Below are positions 11,701 through 22,658 of a stretch of 64,000 bases of DNA, in pieces. The stretch is from Alnus glutinosa (taxonomy: Eukaryota; Streptophyta; Magnoliopsida; Fagales; Betulaceae): the NCBI RefSeq assembly GCF_958979055.1, contig NC_084886.1, positions 64,501-128,500 on the forward strand, read 5' to 3'. The position numbers and the translations under genes were made by a program. The stretch's first letter is position 1, and every line of letters starts with the position of its first letter. The notes beneath the pieces are model-generated. The model saw only the letters and a program-made list of their open reading frames with translations, had not been told where the DNA came from and ran no database searches.

Positions 11701-13162
11701 AGTCAAACAAATACTATAAACAAAAACTTTGGACGTAACTAAGCAGATTGATGATTTCTAATGGCATCTATGATACAAGATAAAATAGCATTGAAGGAAG
11801 CAATGGTTTTGAGACAGAAACAAAAAATAAGCAAACAAATGGGGGACTTTTGGATCGTAGAAAATGCTTAGAGATATGAGCATATCAGATATGAATGTAT
11901 TCTCAGTTTTATTTACTAGTGGCCATATGCAGAACACGTAGATTCCTAGAGTATAAAATCACACCTCTCCATCAGATCCCCGAATGGTGACACGATAAAC
12001 CACAGTCACGCTTCCATTGTCAGAAAATATAACATCACGTATCTCTCCACACCACCCTGCCAAAAAAGTGTTAACAGCTAAGAAGATCTAGAAATATGTA
12101 TATCTACAAATAGTCTACAACACCAAAGTGTGTTTCTATGGATTATAAGGTAGTAAAGCAGTTGCAACCTACATCAAACTAAGAAATCTTAAATAGCATG
12201 ACAAGTTCTAGAAACTCTGAATAAATCTCACAGTAGTGGCGCTGTTTCCCAGATGAAAAAAGCCATAAAGGATGGATTTGGGAGGTCATATTATTTTTTT
12301 CATTAAGTGCAACTTGCCAGAAAGTGAAAATCAACGGCACCGATCGCTGTCTAGTACATAATTATGCAACTTTGAAGAGATTCAGAAGGTAGTGGGGTTG
12401 TTCAAAGGGTGTAAAGTGAGAAAGATAAATACAAGGCAAAAAAAAATCATATGATGGTCGAAGACTTGTTGAAGATTGCTGCAAATATATATAGATACGC
12501 GAAATAGAATTAGTTAGGAATCAGCGAAGAAAGGTAAGGAAGAAATAGACAGACCAGGTGCGTAGAAGCTCAACATCCGATTGGCATGATACCTACAGAT
12601 GGGAATCATCAAATGGCCAAAAACTTGTATCAGATCAACCATCAAGAGGCCGAGATCTATTATTCTTTGCTAAATTATTGGGGGAAAATGGAGAAACGAT
12701 AATTCTAGTAATATAAAATTAGTGGAATTACCAGGGGATGAAGGTGGTGGCCGCAGTGTTGTCATCATGAGGTGGAGGAGTAGTAGTCTCGATGATATTG
12801 TCGGGGATTCTCTTGTTAAGGTCTCGGAGAATCTCAACCAGAGGGCGAGTGATGCAGGATGAGTTTGTCGGGGTAAATGACTTGTCCAGCGGCACCACAT
12901 AATTCGAATTCGGCACGCCTCCCTTCTTAGCCCCATCGTTGCCGCCGCTGCTGCTTTTGCTCCCATTGCTACGGTCCAAAGCACATACAACAAGCCCCAG
13001 AGCATCCGTACGCCCTCCCCTGCTACTCCCCCTCCCCTGCGCCCCAACTCTAACAACTCCCAACTCATTACTGTTGTTGCGTGTTGAAGAAAACGACGAG
13101 GAGGAGATCGCCGGCAACACTGATTTCGTAAGGAAAGGATTCGTAATGCTTTGCACGGCCAT
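4259..13162 (-). CDS. RAD52-2: RAD52-2-like organellar DNA-repair protein, with a giant last intron
   Basis: Four coding exons on the minus strand: 13162-12732, 12592-12555, 12056-11965 and 4396-4259. They sum to 699 nt, or 232 residues. Residues 1 to about 65 are Ser/Arg-rich, like a plastid transit peptide. The conserved region follows: [44 protein letters not shown], then a strand-rich part ending [21 protein letters not shown]. This is the plant RAD52-like (ODB) family, single-strand-annealing proteins of chloroplasts, mitochondria and nucleus; RAD52-2 (At5g47870) is the chloroplast form. I chose the ATG at 13162 because MAVQS fits the family start; an in-frame ATG lies at 13174. The terminal exon, starting AHRESTGT, joins exon 3 in phase 0 but lies 7568 bp away, beyond several LINE fragments. 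Whether the long intron is spliced efficiently cannot be told from sequence. Confidence 0.88.
4485..4509. repeat. Poly-G homopolymer (25 G)
   Basis: An unbroken run of 25 G on the plus strand in the RAD52-2 last intron, about 90 bp upstream of its terminal exon in gene orientation. The length may be an assembly or polishing artefact. Confidence 0.9.
4753..4844 (-). mobile_element. LINE 3' tail
   Basis: A 17-nt T run, then the complement of a typical plant L1 3' end: GTATACTTCC, a pyrimidine-rich stretch, TTTAATGATATG and TTATTTATCA before the A tail. It resembles the tail of the plus-strand LINE ending near 8880. It probably marks the 3' end of the degenerate minus-strand LINE whose coding remnants start near 5100, but the 4860-5100 interval shows no LINE coding sequence. 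Confidence 0.6.
4857..5099. other. Unclassified AT-rich insert between LINE parts
   Basis: AT-rich sequence with a TATA-like CTCTATATATAC near 5020. It interrupts the minus-strand LINE and could be a small solo LTR or another insertion. I could not define ends or a target duplication. Confidence 0.3.
5100..7160 (-). mobile_element. Degenerate L1-type LINE, endonuclease half
   Basis: Read on the minus strand from about 6125 down to 5200, a broken frame gives landmarks of a plant L1 ORF2 N terminus: [40 protein letters not shown], then [33 protein letters not shown] and [17 protein letters not shown]. These belong to an apurinic-type endonuclease and the linker to the reverse transcriptase. 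Stops and frameshifts are frequent, and a 28-nt homopolymer sits where the GGDFN codons should be. From 6125 to about 7160 the minus strand has only short frames with no recognisable domain (probably ORF1/5' region). The element lies in the RAD52-2 last intron in the same orientation as that gene. Confidence 0.75.
5700..5727. repeat. Poly-C homopolymer (28 C)
   Basis: A run of 28 C on the plus strand, reading as poly-glycine on the minus strand, exactly where the LINE endonuclease GGDF codons should be. It looks like homopolymer expansion from a G-rich codon string. Confidence 0.9.
7161..8880 (+). mobile_element. Degenerate L1-type LINE, reverse-transcriptase half and tail
   Basis: Starts in the reverse-transcriptase catalytic region: [15 protein letters not shown], the family's FADD box with D changed to N. 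It continues through [37 protein letters not shown], then frameshifted remnants of the C-terminal part ([28 protein letters not shown], the zf-RVT region). The 3' untranslated part has GTATACTTGGGTTGCG and ATGAATTTACGATCAC near 8870, typical of plant L1 tails. It is plus-stranded, head to head with the 5100-7160 fragment. The join near 7150 has a 21-bp imperfect direct repeat (AGGAATCTTGGTGCGCTCAA-like, about 7125 and 7149). Confidence 0.75.
8881..10053. other. AT-rich intron DNA, no gene seen
   Basis: Part of the RAD52-2 last intron. I see no coding frame of useful length. A short CCACCACCACC-type low-complexity patch lies near 9300-9340. Confidence 0.6.
10054..10239. mobile_element. Small inverted-repeat element (MITE candidate)
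   Basis: Ends are imperfect inverted repeats: TACTGGTGTGTTTG on the left, CAAACGGACCAGTA on the right. Inside are AATATTCAAC and AATATTCGTATTCAAC arms, so the 186 bp can fold. The TGTTTG ends resemble common plant MITE termini. A target duplication is not clear. Confidence 0.5.
10440..11260 (+). mobile_element. 5'-truncated LINE fragment (zf-RVT region and tail)
   Basis: Plus-strand frames at 10445-10660 and 10676-10900 read as consecutive pieces of the L1 ORF2 C terminus: [26 protein letters not shown], then [25 protein letters not shown] and the zinc-binding part [20 protein letters not shown] (C-x2-C...H-x4-C). They are separated by one stop. The tail at 11180-11260 ends in AATAAATTATTATTCATAAAATTG and an A run. 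It resembles the tail at 58301-58618. It lies in the RAD52-2 last intron, antisense to the gene. Confidence 0.8.
11261..11964. other. RAD52-2 intron sequence without recognisable feature
   Basis: AT-rich, with no supported coding frame. It ends at the 5' splice site following exon 3 of the minus-strand gene (complement of GGAGAG|GTGT at 11963-11970). Confidence 0.6.
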
Positions 13163-14863
13163 TTTTAACCCCACCCCCTCAAAGATCCTCTACTTCCGGC
13201 TTTTGCTTTATGAATCAAATAAAAAGTAAACGGGAACAGAAGCAGACTGGTAGATGAATTAGCAATTTAAATAATATAAAATAAAATAAGCTCCGCCCTC
13301 CACAGAAGAAGTGGCCCAATTTCGATTATTATATTCCTAGAATACTTTAGAAACAAGGGCACAACAACGGCACTTCTGATACGCACACAGCACACCTACT
13401 TAGTACTTACTAGTCTTCCTGTCCGATGCTTGGCACGTATACCTGGAAAATCGGCGCCAAAAAAAAAAAAAAGGCGCAAAATATCTGATATGGGCTTTGT
13501 CGTGACCAGTCGAGTGGGTGGCCCCCACGACGATGTGGGCTTCAATTCAGCTGGACTTGGGCTAGATTTCTCTCTTCACTCCTTTTACGGTTTGACCATT
13601 TACGATTTACCACCCCGCCACGGGAACAAACAAGAAGTTCGCCAAGAAAAAGGACAAATAATTAACGGAAAATGTTTTATTTTCTAAATTTTTATCTTCA
13701 AAAGTAGTTCTTAAATAATGCGTCTAAATTATATAAAATTATGACACATTATTTTAGAAATCAAATTTTGAAAAAAAAAAAATTAGGATGTGTATCACTT
13801 CTCATAATTAACAAGGAGTATGGATCGTAGGGTGGTTTTCAATCACCAATTTTTGTACATAATATTTTGAAAATGGCCTCTTTGGTTATCGGTGTGTGTA
13901 CAGTTAAACACAATTAACCGCGGCATAAAATATTTGAAAACTTTACGTCACAACACCAAAGCGTCTAATAATTTACATCATATTCATCGCTCACAAAAAT
14001 ATTCATTGTTTATAGTACATGCCACATGGACTACCTCTTCATTCGAGGCTAACATGTCCAAATTAAGGGTACTAATTTACATTCACGTGTTTAGTTCGAG
14101 TCGTATCGAGATATGAGTACAAGATTATATAGATCAATACTAATACAATCTATTTAATTAAATGAGTCAAACCACTCAATTCTAACCTATTAATTTTGTG
14201 TTTAATTTATATTAAATTTTCAGGTCGTATAAAAAATTATTAATCTTATATTATATGATAAGTTACAATCGTATCGATGCATAGTTATAAAACTACAATC
14301 TTTTAATTATATGAGTCAAATCTTTCGACCTCAACTCGATAGTTTCATATCAAATTTGTTTCAAATTCGCAGGTAATGTCGAAAAAATTTAGCCTTAATT
14401 AAATTATCAACAGGTAGGGGCTAGACGATATTATCGTCCACTTTCATTACCTTGACGGGATGTCAACCTCCTCAGACCTCTTAGTAAAACAGGTTTAAAA
14501 GTGAAAGGGTGAGCATACGGCTCAATAAATACGCGTAAAATCATAAATGCGTGTGAATTAAAACTATTAGAAATTAAATTTTCATTATCTAATTGGAAAG
14601 CAAAATATATTTGGTAACTTTCCTGTGAATGCCATAGGGATTATTTTAACAATAAATAACTTGAAATGTTATTTTAACATCTCTGGATGTATTTAATACG
14701 TAAATAGCCCGAATGCTTACCACTGCTCTCTTCACCAAGTAAAATATATATGAAGCGGAAAGTATATGTTTTTCTTTCTTTCTTTTTTTCTTTTTTTTTC
14801 TATTGACACCCACAATAGGTATAAAATTGTATGACAATTAATAATATATAGAGCAGCTACAAA

Positions 14864-14929
<66 letters not shown>

Positions 14930-15441
14930 GTATCATTCTCTTGCACGTCTCTCTTGCGAATCTACTATTGAATCTGAAGAACTCACATGTGGTCCCATAG
15001 ATTCAATGGTAAATTTGCACATCTCTTATACAAAAATAGACAAAAGTTATGCAAAAGAATGAAACCAAACATTTTTCCGAAACCATATCATAGCTACGTT
15101 ATTTTCATGTCAGATAATAAAAACAAATTGTTGTAGAGCACATATCAAGGTTTCTCTAGCGCTATCACAAATCATAAATATATAAAACAGACAATTATAC
15201 AATTATACATTAATCAGTTCCTTCCATGACCTTTCTTATTTTCCATCTATAACACCAAAAAGACTCACAGGTCAGTCTAATTCTTAATCTATCGAGAACA
15301 ACTTCCCCGCACCCACAAAAACAAGGGCACATAGCTCTTATCTTTAGTAGAAATCCCGTATGAAAATGACTTCATAGATCCATAAATTATCAGCATAGCA
15401 GCCAGATGGAAACCATATGTTGGTGAAGGACGCTTGTAACA
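13163..15441. other. Intergenic region upstream of RAD52-2
   Basis: Contains the RAD52-2 upstream region and an AT-rich spacer. A reading frame at 13430-13687 begins MARIPGKSAPKKKKRR but has a low-complexity start and no recognisable domain. The 3' end of the neighbouring minus-strand gene lies at the right side. Confidence 0.5.
14867..14928. repeat. (AT)n microsatellite
   Basis: About 31 uninterrupted AT units in the spacer between the RAD52-2 and FES1/SIL1-like genes. Confidence 0.95.
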
Positions 15442-18313
15442 TCATGTTGGAACTCGTATCACCTGTCACTAATGAAGTTCAAGTTAAATGAACGTTCAAC
15501 AAATTACATCAACAAAGTAAGTTGTAGTTAATACCTTTCCCATCTTTCTATGGAAAATCAGTTCCACTTCACTGCGGAGGCTTTCCACATCCATGGCGTA
15601 ATCTTTGAGATATTTGTCTGCCATCAAATTTTGGAGTTGCCGCCTTGTTCTCTCTAATGCACCATCCAAACCACAAAAGTCCTTGAAAACCAGAGGTTCA
15701 GGCATCCTGAGTTGCAGAAGATTCTTAATCGCAACAAGTGCCTGCATTGCATCTCAAGAGCAGCACAAGATAGGTTAGAACAAAAATACAGGCCTGGCAT
15801 AAAATAAATTTAACTCCATCCTCATCATTCCACATTTCATCAGCAAGGTGTGTGCATGTGCGGAGCACAGAACATTCCAAGAATTAATCATCCACATATT
15901 AGTTGACATATGAAAAGTTGGTGTCTCCTAAAGAAGATAAATGGTCAACCACCTTCTCCTGTAGATCAAGATCATCTGATGCCATTAGATCTACCACAGA
16001 CTTCAAGAAAAAACGATTGCTGAAAAAAGGCAGCTCAGCTTTGTCCAGATTTTCTAATTGACACTCTGTCAGATCACCCACGAGAGACACAGCTTTTCTG
16101 CGCAGTCTGATATCAATGCTTGACTTGCTCAGAATGTCCTACCAAACAGTAACTGTCAGTCGCAATCATCAGTGCTATATGAATAATCTCATATCTTTTT
16201 CTCATTCCAATGTAGGTCACCTGAAGCATAATATCTCCAGCTTCTGCATAAAACAATTCCTGACCGGTCAAATTGCTTCTGATCAAAGCTGAAACAGCAT
16301 ATAATGCTTTGATGGCTTCTTCCACGGAACTAGATTTTACCATCTTCATTAGCTTTGACAATGCCCCAAGTTCCAGGACCTGAAAAACTTGCAGATTTGT
16401 AAATTAGATAATGTTAAGCACATAACTTAATTGCATGAAAGCAAATCCTCTACCGAACTCGTAGATTAAAATATGAATAATACTATTCTTCACACCCATT
16501 TATCCCACTCATGTTACAACAGCTGGCATAACGTGTTTTGAGTAACTTAAAATGCCAACCACTTAAAAAAAAAAGTGTAGATCACTTGAAACATGTCATG
16601 TTAGGATGTGTGACAGGAGTATGATAAATGAGTGTGAAACGTAGCGTTACTTTTAAACTACATAACATTGCAGGAGAAAACAAAATATAAAACATGAACG
16701 TTTTGCATCTCAATAGGTTCTGAAAGGAAACATTTCATACCTGCCTCTGAACAACAGGGTTATTCTGACTGGCTTTCCCAAGAATCCATGCAGCAACCAT
16801 CCTTATATCAGGCTCAGGGTTATTAAGTTCTTGTATAACCACGGCAAGGCCCCCAAGTTTGTTCAAATCTGACAAACACAAGACTAACTATGTCAGCAAC
16901 AAATTTTCAGGTTCAAACTCAAAAACAAAAACAAAAACAAAACAAAAATCAAATCAACAACTGAACCACAACGGTTTGGCAAGTGAAATTTTCAAACACT
17001 GCCCTACAGGTTTCTCAAATATTAAAAAAATGATAAAAGATATGTAGGGTAGCTATTAATGCTGTCACTGGAAAAAAAAAAAAAAGAAGAAGAAGAAGAA
17101 GAAGAAGAAGAAGAAAAGAAGAAGCTTTAGAAGGCCCCTACTTAGCTCATATGGATAACAACAATACCTTTTGTCAACATTGATCCCCCATGAGAAAGAA
17201 AAAAAAAAAACACAAACAACCTAGCAGTCTGAATCTTATTCGCACCACAAGGATTTGCTTACCAAGCTACCCAACTATTCTGGGTACAACAATACCATTG
17301 TTCTTAGTCTTCTGACAAACCTATTTAAGGATCAGTGTGCCTTTCAAACCGCAGCTCACATGGCTAGATTTTGAAACTGCATTGTACAATATCTTTTCTC
17401 CTTTAATAATAAAGTCGGGACCATGGTTGTCCTTAGAAACCAACCAGTTACCTATATTTCTGCAACAAGACAATGAGCTTAAGCTCAAATGACCTCTCCT
17501 CACTGCCCATATCTTTTTTTTCCCCTTTCGGTTAGGTCCGTCCATATCATCTTGAGAAAAATTAAATGAATATAGGCTTTCTTCTTCTTTCCATGTTTCT
17601 TTTTATTCTGGAATGAAAACATCCTTTTAATATTCAAAGGAAAATTATACACAGAATCTCCCAAGTTCACAAGGTCAGCACCAAGGAATGTAGTGTTGCA
17701 CATCTTCCAGCAAAGATTGCAGCTCTATGAGAAGTAAAATACTTACACCTACCATTTGCATTATCTATTGGCTCAACAAGCACTAGAAGTTCCTGTAGGG
17801 CACGTTGGCGATCTTCCAAAGAAAGAGAGGAATTATTCAAGTCATCTATTGCAATTTGCATCAACTGTGCATCCGATGGCGTTTTTAACTTTTCCATCAG
17901 TTCCTGTGCAAGTAGAATACATATATAGTTATATCAGACAAGAACACTTAACAAGTGCATGTGACATAATACAGAAGCACTAACACACTTGCTAGAGTCT
18001 AACCACATATGCGGAGGAACAAACACAGGTGATGTGTATGCATTAATCGGTCTGATTCATCCATAACAACCTCACAGGAAATTATATCACATACATTGTG
18101 TTTTACCTCATAACCTAAAAATAAAATTTACAGTGCCAAATCAGAAAATCTGCATTTTCTAAAAATTAAAAAGAAAAACTAAACGTCACACATGGGTGAA
18201 AAAAATCTAGAAATGAATCAGTATGAAGGAATGACTGGAATTAAGAAGAAGGGACCAAGAGGACAAAACTAACAGGAAAGAAATAGAGATAGTGAGATAA
18301 GACATCATCACCA

Positions 18314-18365
<52 letters not shown>

Positions 18366-21015
18366 AAAAAAAAAAAAAAAATCATTTCATATTTGCACTA
18401 GATGGTGCAGAATGGCACAGAAGTTAATGTAGATGCTCCTATAAAGTACGTATAAATGTTTACTAAAACAAGTTATTTTCTTTAAATAAAAATCCTATAA
18501 TCAATATAGGTAAATTATTTCCTCTACGTGGTACAGAAGAATATGCACGAGGGACTATATTTTTATGATTTCCAAACCATAAGCACCTAAATAAGTTCCC
18601 ACCTTTAGTTCAATTTGTCGCTTTTTTAGCTCACTAGGAGATAGTCGCTGCACAGCCTCAGATGTTTCCTTTAATTTCAAAGGATCTGAATGACCTGATT
18701 CATTTACAAGAGAAATTCTCTCATTAGATATGTATATATATGCACACACAATATCTATTGAACATTTATGAATACAGAGAAAGTGCAAGCTCTTTACAGA
18801 GTAATATAAATCCAGACAAGCATTCCCTTGCAAACTTGGTCCCGGGTTATACAAAGCAGAGAATGATTACTTACAGCAAAAAATAAATTATTGAAGGTAT
18901 TTCAAATCCATAAATCGGTTGTGACGTGAAAATATATTCAACACAAGAAAAATAAAGGATTGGGATTGAAATGTTTAGAAGAGTGGAACCGGGTGTCTAT
19001 GTTAAGGCATATTTGGAATCTGTTTGCTTGCTCGGGTTCCATTTGGGTTGCTTGGGTTCGGATTTACTTGTTGAGAGGGAGGAGTTTTTGGAATCTAAGT
19101 ATTCCTCAGAACTGCTCGTGGAGTTGGAGGAAGCTGCTGAGTTTGAGAAACACTGCTAGGAAATTTATTAAGTTTGATGTGGGAGATGGAAAGCTTATTC
19201 ACTTGTGGTTGGACAATTGGCATCCTTTTGGGCCACTTTATGAGAAATATGGGTTTAGAATCATATATGATGCTCAGAGTAGTCTGGAGGCAAAGATGAA
19301 CACTGTTATTCGGAATGGGAGATGGAGCTGGAAGCCGGCTAGATCAGAAGAGTTGGTTGATATCCAAAGTAAACTTCCGGATGTGCCTTTAGGTAATATG
19401 GATAAACCTATTTGGACCCTATCTCGGAAAGGAGTTTATGTGAGTGCTGATACTTGGGAGTTTATGAGGAAAAGAAAGCCGGAAATCAGCTGGTGGTCTG
19501 TTGTTTGGTTTTCTCAAGCAATTCCTAAACAAGCTTTTATCTTATGGTTGGTGGTTCTTAATAGGCTTACATCAGGGGAAAGGCTTGCGACTTGGGGGTA
19601 TCAAGGAGACACACAGTGCTTTTTCTGCAGAAATGGAGTGGAAAGCCGTAAACATCTTTTCTTCTCCTGCAGCTTTAGCTCTCGTATTTGGAAGACTTGC
19701 ATGAATCGATGCTTCTATCGACATCCTCCTCTTGACTGGCAGAGTGTGCTTGAGGAAGCTTGCAGGAAATGGAGAACGAAGAAGTTGAAGGGTGTGCTGT
19801 GTAAGTTGATTTTGAGTTCTTCTGTGTATCATATATGGCGCACAAGAAATGAGATAAGAGTACAAGGCCATCCCAAAACGGAAGAACAGTTATTAAAATT
19901 GATCTTCTGGGACGTTCGGAATAGAATTTCAGGGAAAGGAAAATTCATAAAGAACATGGAGAACGTGGCGATCTGTCAATTGTGGAATCTAGATGGGAGC
20001 ATACTAGTTTGACACTTGTTTTGCTTGAGGCCAGCTGTTAACAGAGTGTTGTCCTCTGTTTTGTTGTTTCATTTTGTTTGGTCGGTTTAGACCTGTTGTT
20101 TGTACTTTGTTTTTTGATCAGTAAAGTTCACTTATTCATCAAAAAAAAAAATAAAGGTTAGTGCATTATCAAATTGAAAATTACAATGTAAATATACGTA
20201 TGGAATCAATAATTTATTTCCCATCTTTCAATATTGCAAGTAAAATCATCCAACTCCAACTTTTCAAATGTATTCAGGAATGGCAGTAATAGTATCATTT
20301 TGGGTCACGCAACTAGAGACCTCTGACCCCCCAGAGGATACTTTTATAGTCCACATCATAATCTTGATTGAAATGAATTGAGAATGAACCAGTGTCATCT
20401 AGCATAACATAAAATTCATTATTCGGAGAAGGGACTCATCAAATAATAAAGAGAGGGTAATGAAAAATAGCACAGGCCGCGGCTCAATGAACCTCATCTG
20501 AAAGTTGAAAGCGAAAAAGCATCCTTATTCGAATTTGATGGATAGTCTTGATCCTATTGAAAAGAACTCACGGCAATATAAATGCAGAAAGCATAACCAG
20601 CCCCCTATCATTAATAGGAATATTAACAAATGATACCAGTGGGGCAAGTAATTGGTTAGGGATACTTATTCATCAAAAAAAAAAAAAAAAGTAATTAGTT
20701 AGGGATGTAAATTGGAAGGGAAGAAAAATAACGGATAAAATTACCAATAGCCCACTGTAACATTCCCTCGAGAGAAGAAAAGCCGCCGTCGGAGTCGTCG
20801 TAGGCGACGGCCTCGGTGGAATCTTCCTGCGCTTGAGGGTTGCGAAGCAGATCCACCTCCTCCTTTGCAGTGGACCAGAATAAGGCTCCCGACGAAGAAG
20901 TCTTATTACTACCATTATCATGAGCACGATCTGCACTAGCCATCACCGCCCATCCAAGGAGCAATGAAAGTAAAAGCATTAGCCACAGCGCAAAGCTTGC
21001 TAGACTCCGTCCCAT
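15442..21015 (-). CDS. ER-type FES1/SIL1-like Hsp70 nucleotide-exchange factor
   Basis: Eight coding exons on the minus strand: 21015-20745, 18694-18603, 17903-17753, 16868-16741, 16379-16221, 16138-15953, 15741-15535 and 15462-15442. They total 1215 nt, or 404 residues. Residues 1-28 (MGRSLASFALWLMLLLSLLLG...) form a clear signal peptide. FSSLEGMLQWAIGHSDP follows, then ELMEKLKTPSDAQLMQIAIDDLN, VEPIDNAND and armadillo-type helices (LGGLAVVIQELN, AAWILGKASQNNPVVQ, LSKLMKMVKSS, ALYAVSALIRSNLTGQELFY). This is the Fes1/HspBP1/SIL1 family, and the signal peptide points to BiP in the ER lumen; the closest Arabidopsis protein I recall is At3g51980. No KDEL-like tail is present: the last exon encodes only VIRVPT and the stop. 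Intron 1 carries an antisense LINE. Confidence 0.88.
17083..17115. repeat. (GAA)n microsatellite
   Basis: About ten GAA units after an A run, in the intron between the third and fourth coding exons of the FES1/SIL1-like gene. Confidence 0.85.
18315..18381. repeat. (AT)n microsatellite followed by poly-A
   Basis: About 22 AT units, then about 21 A, in the intron between the second and third coding exons of the FES1/SIL1-like gene. Confidence 0.9.
18959..20146 (+). mobile_element. 5'-truncated, recent-looking LINE insertion with open C-terminal ORF
   Basis: An open frame runs from 18960 to 20012 (350 residues) with no internal stop. It starts GLKCLEEWNRVSMLRHIW, the same point of the L1 ORF2 as GLKCLETLNISSMMRHIW in the LINE at 42 kb, so the two are one family. 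The C terminus has the zinc-binding zf-RVT motif TQCFFCRNGVESRKHLFFSC. A short 3' UTR and a tail of about 10 A follow. Flanks share AAAAATAAAGG (18948-18958 and 20147-20157), an 11-bp target-site duplication merging with the A tail. It lacks endonuclease and RT core, so it cannot move by itself. It lies in intron 1 of the FES1/SIL1-like gene, antisense to it. Confidence 0.9.
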
Positions 21016-21176
21016 ATCTTGAATTATCTTCCTCCTCGTAGGACTGCTGGATTGGAACCTGGAACTGCAAGATACGATTAATTCTCCTCTTTCTTTTTTT
21101 TTTTTTTCTTTAATCCTCGGGGTTTCTCAGGGTCGCTGATTAACCCCTTTCGAGCTTCGACGAGCGAGCAAAATTA

Positions 21177-21183
21177 CACGTCA
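21177..21183 (-). promoter_or_regulatory. Possible bZIP/UPR-type element TGACGTG
   Basis: On the minus strand GATGACGTGTAA lies about 165 bp upstream of the start codon of the FES1/SIL1-like gene. TGACGTG cores are bound by plant ER-stress bZIP factors (bZIP17/28/60). A second ACGT core, CCACGTAAA, is near 21240. A 7-bp match is weak alone, but it suits a gene for an ER chaperone partner. Confidence 0.35.
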
Positions 21184-21513
21184 TCTCGTAGAACCTATAC
21201 CGTTGATCAGGGATCGTGCGCTTCCCAGAAGGTTTGTTTTACGTGGACTTGCCTTGAGCGACAACGGTGAGTTGGAATGAATTTGTTTGACATTTTTTAA
21301 CCATTAGTCGAAAATATAATAAGGAAATTCGATTATTATTATTTTATTTATTTATTTGGTTTTGTTAAAATTCTAGTATGGGCAAAATTAAATGGTTACG
21401 TCGATTTCAAAAGGTATTATAGGCGATATCTATCAACGTGCTTGAAAACGCAACACACGTCAGTAGTGCCATATATTTAAGCCAATTAAGCACATCTAAT
21501 GATATGTTAGTAT

Positions 21514-22658
21514 ATATGTACAACAGTTGCATAATTGGATCCTAAAAGAAAAATTGCTCTAGCGATTTCACGATTTTTCCGACCTCTAAGGGAATCGTCT
21601 TTTTGTAGAGTGTGTTTTGGGAGGTTCTCTCCTCCCCCGTTTATTTGTCTAGGTTTTGTTTTCTCACTAAAAGTTTTCTCTTTGGGAGTCGTCGGCACCC
21701 TAGAAGATAAATGGTTTGTTTTTCTCGGCCTTTTCTGGTTTGAGAAGGTTGTTGTAGTGTCGGTTTGCTGGGGTTAACAGCGGTCGTTAGGGACTTATTT
21801 TGTGGCCACCGATGCTGATTTTGGATATGAGTTTTGGAGTTTTTCCACATCGGCAGCACTGTCTGAAGTTTGCCATGTTGGTCTAATTGGACTCGCCAGC
21901 AATGGATTGATGGTTTAGGGGATGGTTTTCCTTCTTTGATTTACTGTTTTCTTGTTAAAGGAGCTTTTTGTGTACATGGCGTTTTTTCGAGCATGCTTTG
22001 GGGGCTTTGTTAATGGGAAGGGCTTTACATCTTGGATTTTCGATTTGATTGGTGGACACCGGTGCCGAATCTGGCGTATTTTCCACTTCGGCGGTTTTGT
22101 CTGTTGCTGCCCTTGTTTGTTTTTTCGATGATCTTGCAGGTTTGGACCGTTGGCTCAAGTGACAATTATATTATAGGGGGAACCGCCCCCCTGCAAGAGG
22201 GGCTTTTCTTCGTGTATAGGGGTCTTTTCGGGTGTGCTCGTGGGGGCGTGTTTGCCGGGTGTTGGTTCCGGTTTCTTTTGGTCAGTCTGATGGCATGGCC
22301 GAGTTTTGTTCCGGATTTGTCGTTTGTTCCCTGTTGTGTTTGTTGTTTTGTAAGGTAGTTGCTCTGTATTTCTATATTAAACATGGTCTGTAAAAGCTAG
22401 TGTATAGCACAGTTTGCGTGTCCTCTCCTCAATCTTATAGAGGCTTATGTATACGTAAAGACATCTTCTTTTGTCTAGATTATTTTGTAACAGCTATGGT
22501 TTGTTATGGTGGTTTAAGTCTGACTTTGCCTGGGTGGAGAATACTCTAATCCTGTGCCTCTGACTTAGTTTATTAGAGATTCTTTGTAATCCTAGGCATT
22601 AGACCGATTTGGTCTCGTTTCGATCTATTCAAAGGGATCTTTAAATTCAAAAAAAAAA
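21514..22658 (+). mobile_element. Unclassified poly(A) retroposon, about 1.1 kb
   Basis: Ends at a 9-10 nt A run after GGGATCTTTAAATTC. It is flanked by an imperfect 14-bp repeat: TGATATGTTAGTAT at 21500-21513 and TGACATGTTACTAT at 22659-22672 (12 of 14 match), which looks like an aged target-site duplication. Inside, two related segments (about 21800-21890 and 22040-22130) share a CACCGRTGC..GAT and TTTTCCACWTCGGC pattern. No known protein domain appears; frames at 21535-21777 and 22032-22358 are Phe/Cys/Trp-rich and not convincing. It could be a non-autonomous LINE derivative or SINE-like composite. Confidence 0.5.

Noticed and set aside
13430..13687. 85-codon frame beginning MARIPGKSAPKKKKRR
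   Set aside because: The basic start comes from an A run; no domain, splice context or neighbour support.
18960..20012. 350-codon open frame as a host gene
   Set aside because: It has the zf-RVT C terminus of an L1 ORF2, an A tail and a target duplication; it is a LINE fragment.
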